From contig JAHLJT010009419.1 in the NCBI GenBank assembly GCA_031308135.1, forward strand, positions 181,366,856 through 181,430,855: a DNA stretch of 64,000 bases, written 5' to 3'. This document shows, one piece after another, positions 11,897 through 22,299 of this stretch. The translations under genes and the position numbers were made by a program. The notes beneath the pieces are model-generated. The model was not told where the DNA came from. It did no database searches and saw nothing but the letters and a program-made list of their open reading frames with translations. This DNA comes from Acheta domesticus. Its lineage: Eukaryota; Arthropoda; Insecta; Orthoptera; Gryllidae. Position 1 is the stretch's first letter; every line of letters starts with the position of its first letter.

Positions 11897-12240
11897 AATC
11901 TTTCAGTAATTAAGTTAAAACAGTGATATAATATCGAAAATAAACTGATCTGTTTATAGATTTTGACACTTTATCACCAACTCGTAATTCTGAAGTTCGT
12001 TAAGGTTCAGTAATGTTTAAAATTCGTTAGCTGTTAGTTCGTCTTGGTTAGAGCAAAAAAACCAGCCAAAATTATATTTCCAGCTAACCTGCAACAAGTA
12101 ATGAAAGCACTTAAACACACAAAATGCAGTCAGATCGCTAAAAATAGTAGATAAATCACAAAAAATTAAGAGTACAACCAGATGCGTCAGTCTCAAAAGA
12201 TGGCGTCAACCAGTACAGGGACTCAGGTAGTAACTTCCTC

Positions 12241-14540
12241 CTACTTGCCATAAAGGTTTTATGTTTCTTTTGAGCTTATTTTAGAACTCATAAAGATAAC
12301 AAGAATTTAATTCCTCAACAATTATGGATGTTTCCAACAATATTGTAGATAAAGCTAATGATTTCTCTAATAAGTGACAAATCCTTAGTATTGTCAAGAA
12401 ATTCTTGTTTGTTGTGTCATTCAATTACATTTTTTCCATAAAGAATCAACAGTTAAAATATTTTACCCATACAGTAAGAAAAAAGTAAATATAGGAAACA
12501 AAGAAGGAAATAAAGGGAAAGAAAGAAGGAAATAAAGAGTGAAAGAAAGAAGGAAAAAAGGAAGGAGGAAAGAAGAGAAAAGAGAAGAGAAGGAAAGAAA
12601 AGATTATGTTCATCATTTAAACTGAAAAACGTCGCATTATATTAACAACGGTAACATTGTTAAATATTTTGATACCCAATAGTAATTTTTAACTGAGATC
12701 AGCCGTAATTGTGTTGTTACTACGGAACGTATTTTAATGCTCCTTTAACCTTTTTCTCACAAGTCCTTAAAGACTAGCAGAGGACGTGTTACATATAATG
12801 TTTTTTGTTATCTCTATTTTCACACATTCAAAATAAACATATACCACTTTCATAAAGTTAAGAATTGTCAATACTCTCGATGTTCTTTAGCAAGGGTTGT
12901 TGGTGCTGGGTCTTGATACGGATTTTCAAGAACAATCGCAGTGTGCGAAAGAACCAAAATGACGAAAAGGACAACTAGAAGTCCTACCGAATGGCACAGG
13001 CTTACTCGTACTAGTTTGTTTTCGAATAACTTTGGTCATTTGGCCTAGCCCATTCTCTTCAGAGCTGCCGTCTATGGCAATCCAAACATCTTTTTTTTTC
13101 ACATTTTCCTGAATATGTTACAAAATTTCAACTTTCAAAAGGAAAGCAGGCTCACAGACGCGAAAAAGAAAGAAATCTGAAAGCACTGATACCATTTTCG
13201 AACAATGTAAAAAAACGTTTTATGAGAATTTAGTGAAATTAATACTCTGAATAACAGACTTATATAAAATAGAATAATTATGTTTTATACTGTGTTGCAC
13301 GGATTTGTAAACGATATTCCTCTTCGAATTTCACTCATTTTATTCGTGTACATAGCACGTTATTTACGCAATAAACCGATGACTTACATAGTTTTTTATT
13401 TTTCATGTTCACCATTTTTTTCATACTTGTAATTTAAGAAAACAAAACCTTTTAGTAATACAATAAAGATAGATTTCATCTATTCATTTGTGTTTTTTGA
13501 ATTAATGTTTTGTAGTAGTTTCCACCTTTAAAAAGAGATCCTCAATTACCTCAGAAATAATGTTTTGGCCCTTGGCCGTCATTTACTTCATGCCGCAATT
13601 ATCTTTATGTAATTTAAACGTTATTTCATAGTGTTAGCATTTTAATAAAACAATGTGCATTTAATGTTGAATAGTCTACGGTGACACTTTAACCTTTCAA
13701 TGTGATTTTAGAAGATTTAATCATTATGTCATGCATCCTTGAACATAAGTACTATTTTCCTGGAAAGTCGCCGAGTTTGGTTCTACACAATAAATGGGAT
13801 TTCGTAATCTTTTGTTTTCTTCATGAGAACTTGGAGAGGCACGTCACTCTTCATAGTTGACATCTGTCATTTCTGAGGCTTTTATGAACTGTATGCTATA
13901 GGAAGGTTGAGTCCTTGCGTCAGTAAACAAAAACATGCGCTTTTTATTGTATGATGTATTTAGACACTATTTTAGAAATCTTCGAAGGAACTAAATCGGC
14001 AATGTATTTGCTACAGTTTTCTAACTTATTAATTCGTGCAGATGCTATAATGCTTTAGAGCAAACTCATAGGTATCGGGATTTAAATGAATGCTTGCATG
14101 TCCGAGATAACAGCCGGAAGCAACATGTACATAATATACTCTGCGTTATCTGGGTACAGATATGAAGAATGTTTGCATTGTAGTTGCTTGTCACGAGTGC
14201 TCTTCTTCAACTGAATATGATATACCTCGAGGAAAGGAGGCACGGGACGCTGGTGTGAATTTTCAGTTTTTCCATGGAAATGTATTTAAAACTAGGAAGC
14301 ATTTTGTAGAGGTAACTTCAGTTGCACATTCAATAATGCGTTTGAAATTGTAATTCTAATTTCAAAATTGCAACATTCTCCTTCCCAAGAAAGAATAAGG
14401 GAGAGAGTGGCACTTATAAACACTTTTTAAAAGTGGTGCTACTACAGATATACTTTCTCGCATTATTTGTAACTGCTCCGCAATATTATATTACTATATG
14501 AACCTGCAAGTGTTTTCAATCAGCGAACATTTCTTCCGCA
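12241..14540. other. AT-rich sequence with a GA-rich tract; no gene recognised
   Basis: Apart from a GAAAGAAGGAAA-type polypurine tract at about 12478-12605, nothing here can be named. Open frames are short, such as 63 codons at 14162-14353 with no similarity I recognise. Confidence 0.5.
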
Positions 14541-14541
14541 C

Positions 14542-14625
14542 TGAGACACAAACTCTTAGCCCTCAGAGTTAACACGCCGTGCGCCTTACCGCTACGCCAA
14601 GCAGCCGCTCTGACGTACCAACCGG
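14542..14625 (-). repeat. tRNA-like SINE head, degenerate
   Basis: On the minus strand TGGCGTAGCGGTAAGGCG (14582-14599) is a good polymerase III A box. About 43 bases on, TTTGTGTCTC (14542-14556) is a weakened B box. The spacing is tRNA-like but the acceptor stem does not pair, so it is not a functional tRNA gene. A truncated SINE or a tRNA pseudogene are both possible. Confidence 0.45.
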
Positions 14626-14689
14626 AGCCGACGCTTAAAAATCTAATTGTCTCAATTCAACACTTTCAACACGTAATTTTCCGAAGTTC

Positions 14690-14890
14690 AGAGGATCAAC
14701 GAAAATGAGACCTCCACCATTCTTTTAAGCGTCCCTTGTTTTTTCCTTGGAAAAAAAAAATACACAAACCATTTGGAATGTTTTTTTTTTGTGAAAATGT
14801 TGTATTAACTTCAACCAGAAATTACGCAAAACTACTCGCTTTTTTAAAAAATTGTACTTGACCTTTTTTAAAGACCTGATTTTTTATATC
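14690..14890 (+). repeat. AT-rich repeat family fragment
   Basis: It shares 'AATGAGACCTCCACCATT' and the following CGTCC block with the copy at 380-985. Confidence 0.45.
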
Positions 14891-15035
14891 AGATTTTTTT
14901 ATAGATTTATTTATAGTCGCATCAACATCTTGGTTATTAGCGAATATCCAAGTATTGTATTACAGTTTAACTTTACAATATACTTCAACTGGTCTTAATC
15001 ATGCTTGGGAGGAAAATTTATATAAGAAAATGGCA

Positions 15036-15460
15036 TTAAATTTCATTAAATATGTTGATAGATTTACAAAATTTGATTATTTTATCTTGATCTTCTGATG
15101 AATGCAGGATGGCTTCGTATTTGAATCCAAATGACTGCCTCTGGTAGTTGTATCTGGGGCATATTTTAAAGATGTGATCTATGTCAACTCTGGTATTGCA
15201 AAGTTCACATGTCGGGGGAAATGATTTTTGCAATATAGGTGGCTTAAGTTGGAATGTCCACATCTTATTCTTGAAAGGACTGTTTGGTTCCTGCGGCCAA
15301 TTTTTTTATTGATAATTGGTGAGAAAGATCCCCTTGTTGACTGATGGATGTTGGTGGATTTATATCTGCGCCAAAAGCTGTTCCAGTGAAGGTTTAATTT
15401 GTAATTAATGTTTTCCCAGAAATCTTCAAATTTAATTGTTTCTGTTGGATAGATCTATAT
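15036..15460 (-). pseudogene. C-terminal end of a LINE (zinc-knuckle region)
   Basis: On the minus strand, FWENINYKLNLHWNSFWRRY and RRNQTVLSRIRCGH are followed after one frameshift by PPTCELCNTRVDIDHIFKIC, a C-x2-C...H...C zinc motif, then PRYNYQRQSF. The layout 'RLR-GH, then CxxC-H-C' is the usual end of I, Jockey, LOA and R1-type ORF2 proteins. A stop is at 15036, and an A/T-rich stretch near 14890 could be the 3' tail. The reverse transcriptase is absent, so this is a 5'-truncated copy. It may belong to the same broad type as the fragment at the window start. Confidence 0.6.
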
Positions 15461-15479
15461 CAGATTTTGTTCGCTAGCA

Positions 15480-15790
15480 TCGCTAGAAAAATAGCTATCT
15501 TCAATTTTGTAGTTTTGAAATGTTCTAATTTTGCCATTTTCGAAAATGGTTTTCGCTGTAAATGCGACTAGCACAAATTTTTACCGTCTTTTTATAGATA
15601 TGAGGAGAAAATTTAATGAAAAATTAGGTGCCATGTTTAGACAAAAATTGCATTTTTTAAAACAAAAAATTGCCTATATTTCACGCAAGATTATGCGAAA
15701 ACTACTTGTTTTCGAAAAATGTGTACATGGCCTTATTTCAAGATCTGCCTTTATTGAATAGATTTCATTCAGAAAAACTCTATAAAAATT
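15480..15790 (+). repeat. AT-rich repeat family fragment
   Basis: It carries the family phrases 'CTTCAATTTTGTAGTT' and 'TTTTCGAAAATGG' and a block seen inverted at 33.8-34.4 kb. No gene. Confidence 0.4.
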
Positions 15791-16494
15791 GACAACAAAT
15801 GTGAAAGAACCCGAAGAATTTTATGTAGTGGAAGATGTGGTAAAACTGCCAAACCGAGCAGAATTAAATTGATGACGTAGAACTGATGGATATTTATGGT
15901 TCCAAGTAAATTTTTCTAGCTTTAATTTTAAACGATCTACGTTAAAGAACGGTTCAAATTATTAGACTCACAAAAACAAAAATTGGAAGTTCTGATTTTG
16001 TGTAATATCGGATTCCTAGAGTACTGAAAATCATTTTTAAGTATTAACCTGCCGTCTTCCTTCGAATAACATAACTTTTATGTTGCGGAAGTGTAGCCTA
16101 AGATACAGACGTGGAACGTAAGGTAACAGTACTACCTCGAATGGCTTCTCCGTGTGATAGTACTAGTGTTGTTTTGTGTGGGTCAACACTCCATACATAT
16201 ATTATGAGGTTATGACGTTTCTTTCGAAAAGTGAGACATTCACCGACTTCACATGTAGTGGTGGATTAGTTAAATGGTTTGTTAACGTGAAGGCTTATTG
16301 TAATTACGTGATTTTAAAGGATTACATATTAACAGTGCGAAACGGGATAGAGGAAGGATCTTTCCCCTCGTAGAGTTGCAGTTGTTAAAACTCTTCTGGA
16401 AGAAATACAGAGAGGCATTTTGCTAAGAGACTTGCAATAAATGAAAAATCCATTGGTAGAGCCACAAATCCATCTTTACATTCTTTATCCGTGC
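15791..16494. other. AT-rich sequence, nothing recognised
   Basis: No element or gene could be named here. Confidence 0.45.
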
Positions 16495-17150
16495 TATTTG
16501 ATGTAAATAGTGTGTAAATTTAAGCAATTACCAAACAATATTATCGCTACATTGGGCTCCCCGTTTCACTTTAACATCTTATATTTTGAGTGAAGGTTTT
16601 TGTTTGGTTATTCAGAGGTCTGTTATAGATTTGAGTTGTTTGCTATATTGGTACCAGGTGCACTTATGAATACCGTTCTGGTGGAAGAAAGTGTTATTAA
16701 TGTTCATTTCATACTCTTCCCAAATATTAATACGTCTTTTTCCATTGTTATTGCAAGTTTTTCTCTTCAAATGACTCACAATATTGTTGTTCTTGTCGCT
16801 TTCAACTCTGCCGTTAAAATCGCTTGCAAATATTATTTCATAGGACTTGGGAATACTGTTTAGGGTTTCTTTGACTATCACTTCAAAAAAATCTTTCCTA
16901 GCCATTGGGGCATCGTCATGTAAATTAGATATTCCTATGACACATATATTTTCCATTTATGTTGAACACTACTTTAATAAGACGTTTGCTTATACATTCC
17001 CAGCTTTTACCAAACCTTTCACCAATAACAACAGAAATTTCGGCTTTAGTATTTTCATGTTTGTTTACATCCCTATATAAGAGGACAGTTGTTCGGTTTT
17101 TAGCTTACCTCGCCTTTCTTTTTTGTTTCAGACCAGACGGCTATATATAG
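16495..17150 (-). pseudogene. RTE-type LINE endonuclease fragment
   Basis: The longest intact piece (16956-16612, minus) reads ICVIGISNLHDDAP, then FASDFNGRVES (the DFNGR active-site region), NNGKRRINIWEEYEMNI and NTFFHQNGIHKCTWYQ. This is the C-terminal half of the AP-like endonuclease of RTE-type elements. Upstream in other frames are ETKKKGKGS and LVKAGN-like pieces. Downstream, DVKVKRGAQC is followed by a broken SDH-type motif at about 16520. Stops and shifts are frequent and the reverse transcriptase is missing. In the active site the usual GDFN is SDFN, a further sign of decay. Confidence 0.65.
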
Positions 17151-17289
17151 GTTTTTCTCATCATTTCCTGAATTATTTTTTGTTGTTTGTTTGAGAAGCT
17201 TTGTACATTCCATATATGAATGTTTCACTATACCTGACGAATGTTCCAGATATTTTCGATCTGGCGAGGTGTTCAAATTCGAATGAGTT

Positions 17290-17708
17290 CAACAAGCTGT
17301 TAAACATCGAACATCGGTTATGGCGTGGGGCGTCATGTCTTCCGTGGAACCAGGAAGGTTCTTTATCCTAGAGGAAACGGTGAAACAAGACCAATACCTA
17401 AAAGATCTAAACATCAATACCTAAAGAGACCAATACCTAAAGCTCTACTGCCAAAGGCAGCAATCTGATTAAATAAAGACCCGTGCGTGTTCATGTACGA
17501 CGGAGCACCCTCTCATCAAGTTAAAACCATCAAAAAATTCCACATGGAAAAAGATTTTAGCATACATCCATGGCCGGAAAACAGACCCGACATGAACGTC
17601 GTAGGAAACCTTTGGACTTTCAAGAAGAATACAATGAAAAATAACACGTTAAGTAAGTTTCACTTCATTGAGGAAATCAATGCACTACGACAGACTGGCT
17701 TCATTTGA
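17290..17708 (+). pseudogene. Tc1-like (DD34E) transposase remnant, catalytic Glu lost
   Basis: The C-terminal half of a Tc1/mariner transposase is readable. VMAWGVMSS and GRFFILEETVKQDQYLKDL are near the first catalytic region. After a stop and shift come FMYDGAPSHQ (second catalytic Asp), FHMEKDFSIHPWPENRPDMN and VVGNLW, where family members have IENLW; the catalytic Glu is Gly here. CAATACCTAAA occurs three times at about 17390-17440, a local slippage that disrupts the frame. The N-terminal DNA-binding domain and the inverted repeats were not found. Confidence 0.75.
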
Positions 17709-17874
17709 CAAAAATCAGGATTCCGTACTAAAACTAATGTTTTTTATTATTCTTAAAAAACAAATTGGTTTATACTATGTTATATTACACCTAATTAATT
17801 TAAATCTATGTTTTATTTATTGAATTTGAGCTATTTATGTTTCAATCACTGCAAATGTGTAAGAGAGTTCATAA

Positions 17875-18833
17875 CCCTTCGCTACTCGCGCGATCGTAAA
17901 GGACACGAATACTCGCGCAGAGTACAAAATGTGCTCCTAGCATTTTTGTAAAAAAAATTATAAATTGTTGTGTCCAATTTAGTTCATTATCTCTAATAAT
18001 TGTAAATTACTGTATTTTTATTATTAAAGGATCAATTAATGCCACAATAATATATCATATACTCATTTAAGTAACATTTTTTTAACCACGTTGTGAGAAT
18101 TAATACTACTCTAATATTGAAGGAAAATGTCCACGAAAAATGCGACTTAAAAAATGCGACGAAATAACTTGAATGAGAAAAAACTTTGGACTTAAACTCA
18201 ATGAAAAATATACAATAACAAATTATTTACAATTGTTACACTCAATCCTTGTTGAGTGTTCAACACATACGCATTCATTGCATTTTGAACCCGTTTGTTG
18301 CGTGGATTCATTCTTGGCTGTCACATATTTTGCAACATCCTAATAACAAAAGTCCTTTAGATTTTAAGCTGTGTGGGAATCACGGTTTTAGTCTTCTTTC
18401 TTGGATTTTAGATTTCACCATTTGGCAACAAGCTTAAAGATCGTCGGCTGCAACTCTTCCTCCAATCATTGTGTCCACACCTTTACATCAGTGTAGCGAT
18501 CCGTCATGATGCCTACGTATCAACAATAACTAATATCTTAGAACCAACGAATTCAATTACATTTCGAAAAATAAAAAAATATAATGCATGAACCTACTCC
18601 CTAAAATCGTTGATTCTCGCGCGGAGTACTAGTGTGCGCCACCGACGACTGCGAACTTATCAGCATTTTATACTTAATTACTTGTGCAAGAGTGAGCATG
18701 GTACTTATCGCACAATTAGGTCTGAACATGAACAACAGACTCTGTGAATACCAGCTGCATAACTCTCCGTAACCTAAGGAAAACAACTTTCCAAAACGCA
18801 GTGGAACACAATTGTACTCCGAGTAACGAAGGG
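17875..18833. mobile_element. piggyBac-like element with terminal inverted repeats
   Basis: The element starts CCCTTCGCTACTCG (17875) and ends with its inverse (CGAGTAACGAAGGG, to 18833), one mismatch in 14. It is flanked on both sides by ATAA (17871-17874, 18834-18837), close to the TTAA target of piggyBac. A second inverted motif, TCTCGCGCGGAGTAC / ACTCGCGCAGAGTAC, is subterminal. A decayed transposase C-terminus lies inside. At 959 bp it is internally deleted. Confidence 0.65.
18245..18400 (-). pseudogene. piggyBac-type transposase C-terminal Cys-rich remnant
   Basis: On the minus strand CCKICDSQE and, after a shift, NESTQQTGSKCNECVCVEHS give the C-x2-C...C-x2-C-x-C...H spacing of the cysteine-rich domain that ends piggyBac transposases. 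It lies within the element bounded by CCCTTCG ends, which supports both calls. The catalytic part is missing. Confidence 0.5.
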
Positions 18834-18837
18834 ATAA

Positions 18838-19274
18838 TAATTAATTTGATGTAGGTTCATGAACGGTTTACAATGTACTGGAGCTTGATAAATAAAATTA
18901 TTTGAAAATTGAATACTAAGACCAATAATTAGAATAGATTTGTAGTTAAATGATTTTGAGTAAAACTAATTTACATACCTTATTAATTAATTGCAAATCG
19001 TAAGTTGTAAATTTCATGTTGTGAATTTTTGTACACGTTTTCAAATAAAAATTATGTTACGCTTTAATTCAATCTTATTTCTTTTTTAAATGAAACAAAA
19101 TTCAAATATCTATTTAAAAATGTTTTAATACATACTTTCTACTTTATAAGAACAAGAAATTAGTGATCCAAGGTACACTATGGAGTGATCAATGGTACAT
19201 TATGGCTGGTACCATTGGTCACTTCTACATAAAATGTCAATATTACTTTTCTCTAAAACTGTTTAACATTTATG
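18838..19274. other. AT-rich sequence, nothing recognised
   Basis: No gene or element seen. Confidence 0.45.
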
Positions 19275-19560
19275 TATGGACTTGGCGCGATAGTCGTGAA
19301 AGGGCTCAGGCCTGCCGGCAACGTCCTTGCCTCTCGGCCATGGGTTAAGGGGGTATGTGTGATTAACACGTACACATTCTCAAGCCGTATTCCGGTCTAC
19401 TCAACATGAGAAGTGATTTTATCATCATCACACAGCAAAATATACTGGGACATCGCAAGGGGAAAAAAACCGCACACTATAGTCTTGCCTGAACCGAGAA
19501 TGGAACCCGATGCCTCTTAGTGGAAAGCGAGCACACTGACCCAGAGGTAGCCGCGAGGCT
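19275..19560 (-). mobile_element. tRNA-derived SINE
   Basis: On the minus strand the element begins near 19560 with a tRNA-like head. CTCTGGGTCAGTGTGCTCG (within 19527-19549) serves as A box and GGGTTCCATTCTC (19496-19508) as B box, in a region with a CGCTTTCCACTAAGAGG anticodon-arm-like segment. About 200 bp of unrelated body follow, GC-rich at its far end. The flanks are AT-rich. The 3' tail is not clear, so the low-coordinate limit is approximate. Confidence 0.65.
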
Positions 19561-21943
19561 ATTTTACACTTAAGTTCTCAAAAAATACATTGTAGGGATA
19601 ATTGTGCTATCAGGAGAGACTCTTTCCACTCTCATATTTATTTTTTTAAATTATAAATGTAAATTGTGATCCAAGGTACAACGGCCTCCCAATTGATAAA
19701 ATACAAAGCTTTGAAAATTATTCATAAAACTTTATGTGGTGAATTTTTATTGAATATTTCCCATGATTTCAACAAGACTAGAGGTACATTTCAACAAGAA
19801 GGGAGAAGATTTCAACACTGATTACAATTTTTATTAATATATTTTATAAAGATATTTTTCATAAAATCTGCTAATTATCTTTTATTAGCTCAAAATATGT
19901 AACCTATAGTAATTAACTTCATGAAAATAAAGAATTGGTAAATCGATTCTAACCTGTTTTGAAATTATCAGAACGCATAGAGAATATAAGTAGTTTGGTC
20001 TTCTCTTTATTTCTCCTGATGTTACTTCCTGATGGTACGGTAGGTGGAAGCAACTTCCATAAAGTAACAAACACCGAAAGTGGCAAAACGTCTCCATTTT
20101 GAGAAAATTTAAGTTTTTGATTTTACTTCTCTTTACAGGAACTCTAACGTATATCCGGTAAAACGTTTCTTTCAAAACTAAAGAAAGACATTTCTTCTTG
20201 GTAAAACCTTTCCGGATCGTCTAGAGAGAGGAGATGGTCATTTTATTTGATGGATTTGTAGTCTACATTGCCACCACGTGCCCCCACATTCATTAATTTC
20301 ATGTTATTTTCCTCTGACTCCACATCCATTTCTATTTTAAGTTAATATAATGATTCTGAATCGGAATACCACTCGATTTCATTCAGGCTTTTCTTTGAAA
20401 CAATCTCCTCGGTTTTCAGTGTCTTCTTCATTGTCACCTTTCGTTGTTTTTTTTGCTCCATTTTTAAAGTTCTGTAAGTTTTTTTGTCTGGTGGAACTGG
20501 TTAATATGACTTCCCTTTTCCCTTGTATCTCATTCACCTTGCCTTGGGAGAACTCAAGGAAAAGGTCGAAAATATCCTGTGTTACTACCAGATTATTCTC
20601 TGACACTGATGCAATATCTTCTGAAATGTAATTACAAGTTCACTAGCTGTGTTCGTGTGATAGTCTTGCACTTAACAAATAATCGTTTTTAGAGCTAAAA
20701 TAATTCATAGTACAACCCCTTAATTGTGCGTTCCTACTTTATAGTCCCGGTGCTCTGCGAGAATCAATTATGATATTGTTAAAGCGTTGAGATTAAATTG
20801 CACAAAAAATATAACAATAACATGAGTTTTATCGTGAAAGATTAATTCCACCTTTTTCTTCAATTTTATTTTAGTTGTATTTCAAGTTTCTGCCCACCCA
20901 TGCAATGGAATGAGAGCATCCAAAATGACTATAAATCTCCAAAAATGTAATAAAAAGTTCAAAAGAATATAATTTTGTAGAAAACTGATTAAGAAACATA
21001 ATCTGCGTCTCTCCTGTCCCCCTTCATTTTCGCCCTCCCGTCCCCAAGATCTCCCATCTACCCCATAGGTTCACCACCTATCCCCATAGGTCCCTCACAT
21101 GTCCCCCAAAACCTGTGTCATCAAAGAACTTATCTGGCCCCACAATGCTTGTGTCTCTAAGGAACACAAAATCTTCATTTTAACGGATTAGATCAAATCG
21201 TTTCCGAGCAATGCACGATTTCAATGTATGTTGCATTAATCTGGTTTCATGTCATCATCTGCAAACTTGTATTGTTTTCGTCTTAAATCTATTGGATACA
21301 GGACTGGGGAGTTATTCCCTATCCATCAGGAGCACACTCTTAGAGTTTTGTATCGATATATTGTCAACAATCGTCATCTATCTTTGGCGAGTAGTTCTAC
21401 GGCCGAGGAATTGCAAACATTCTAAAATACTAAGACATTCAACAATAATTGTTGAGTTTAGTATTAACTCATGATAACTCACAGAGCGAGTTGCAATCAT
21501 TTATTTCTGGATTAAGTATATTCTGCAATAAAACTTAAAAAATGTGGTATGAAACAATTTTATTTGACGGGAAACACGTTTTGGATCACCTTAGCAGATA
21601 AAAAATATGGAATTTTATGGGAAAATATTGGAACTTCTTTATCAGGACTAACTCAGATCGAAAGTAATCGGGATTAATGAAAATCATTTGATTGAGGAGA
21701 ATCACCATTTTTGAACATAATATTCGTCAATATGAAGGAGAACTACCTTAAGAGTTGATACATCAGAATAAATAGATACGTAAAAATAGAACGATATTGA
21801 TACGAAAAAATAAAAAGCAAACGGAAATGAAGATACGTCATTTGCCTTTTCTGTTTTGAGAAGCACTTTCATCATCTCGTATACAGGTATTTCAGAATAA
21901 ACGTTTCAAGCCTTTAGAGCATTTAAGGGAGTCGGAAATAAAA
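19561..21943. other. AT-rich sequence; one weak coding candidate
   Basis: No transposon hallmark was seen. A 75-codon minus-strand frame at 20379-20606, open further towards 20640, encodes a polar Glu/Lys-rich peptide (SENNLVVTQDIFDLFLEFSQ at its start) that looks more protein-like than its neighbours. I cannot assign it; it may be part of a transposon gag or chance. A C-rich stretch with two CCCCATAGGT units lies at about 21005-21115. Confidence 0.35.
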
Positions 21944-22194
21944 GGGACGGATCCAGCCGATGATTTTGGGGGAGGTCCATCATAGATTTTTGTTAAATAA
22001 TATACATATTTGTTACTGAATTGTATGTTATTTTTAGCGCATATATGATACTATATTATATTATGTTTTAAAAATAATTACATAATTCTAACGTAAATAA
22101 ATATTGAAATCAATTTTGAAAAATAAAATAAGGTAACAAACGAAAAGTCTAGGCCTTTTGGGAGGGGGCATGGCCCTTATGCTTCCTCCCCTTA
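21944..22194. mobile_element. Possible hAT-like MITE
   Basis: The left end GGGACGGATCCAGCC resembles the CAGGGGCGGATCCAG terminus common in hAT MITEs. The right side (GGGAGGGGGCATGGCCCTT, then CCTCCCCTT) resembles the G/C-run segment of the element at 51736-52042. The interior is AT-rich. The right terminus is poorly matched. Confidence 0.35.
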
Positions 22195-22299
22195 AATAGT
22201 AACCTCTAACATACTACTGACAGGTATTTTTCATTTTGATAAAACAAAACATTGGTTATAAATATTACATAATTTGTGAAATTTATACAATGAATAATA

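Larger units (their letters stand above)
7387..12240 (-). mobile_element. CR1-type LINE, nearly full length, decayed
   Basis: On the minus strand, a 5' region (about 12240 to 11456) is followed by ORF1 with an SGNH/GDSL-esterase domain (11455-10328). In the same frame after one UAG comes ORF2, with an AP endonuclease, a reverse transcriptase and a CR1/Jockey-group C-terminal region ending at 7387. An esterase in ORF1 is known in CR1, L2 and related groups, so CR1-like is the best label. The coding region has at least five frameshifts and one extra stop, so this copy is dead. The 5' limit is a guess, based on where the upstream sequence stops looking continuous. Confidence 0.8.

Noticed and set aside
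14162..14353. 63-codon frame starting MKNVCIVVACHECSSSTEYD
   Set aside because: Short, in AT-rich DNA, with no known motif and no exon borders of note.
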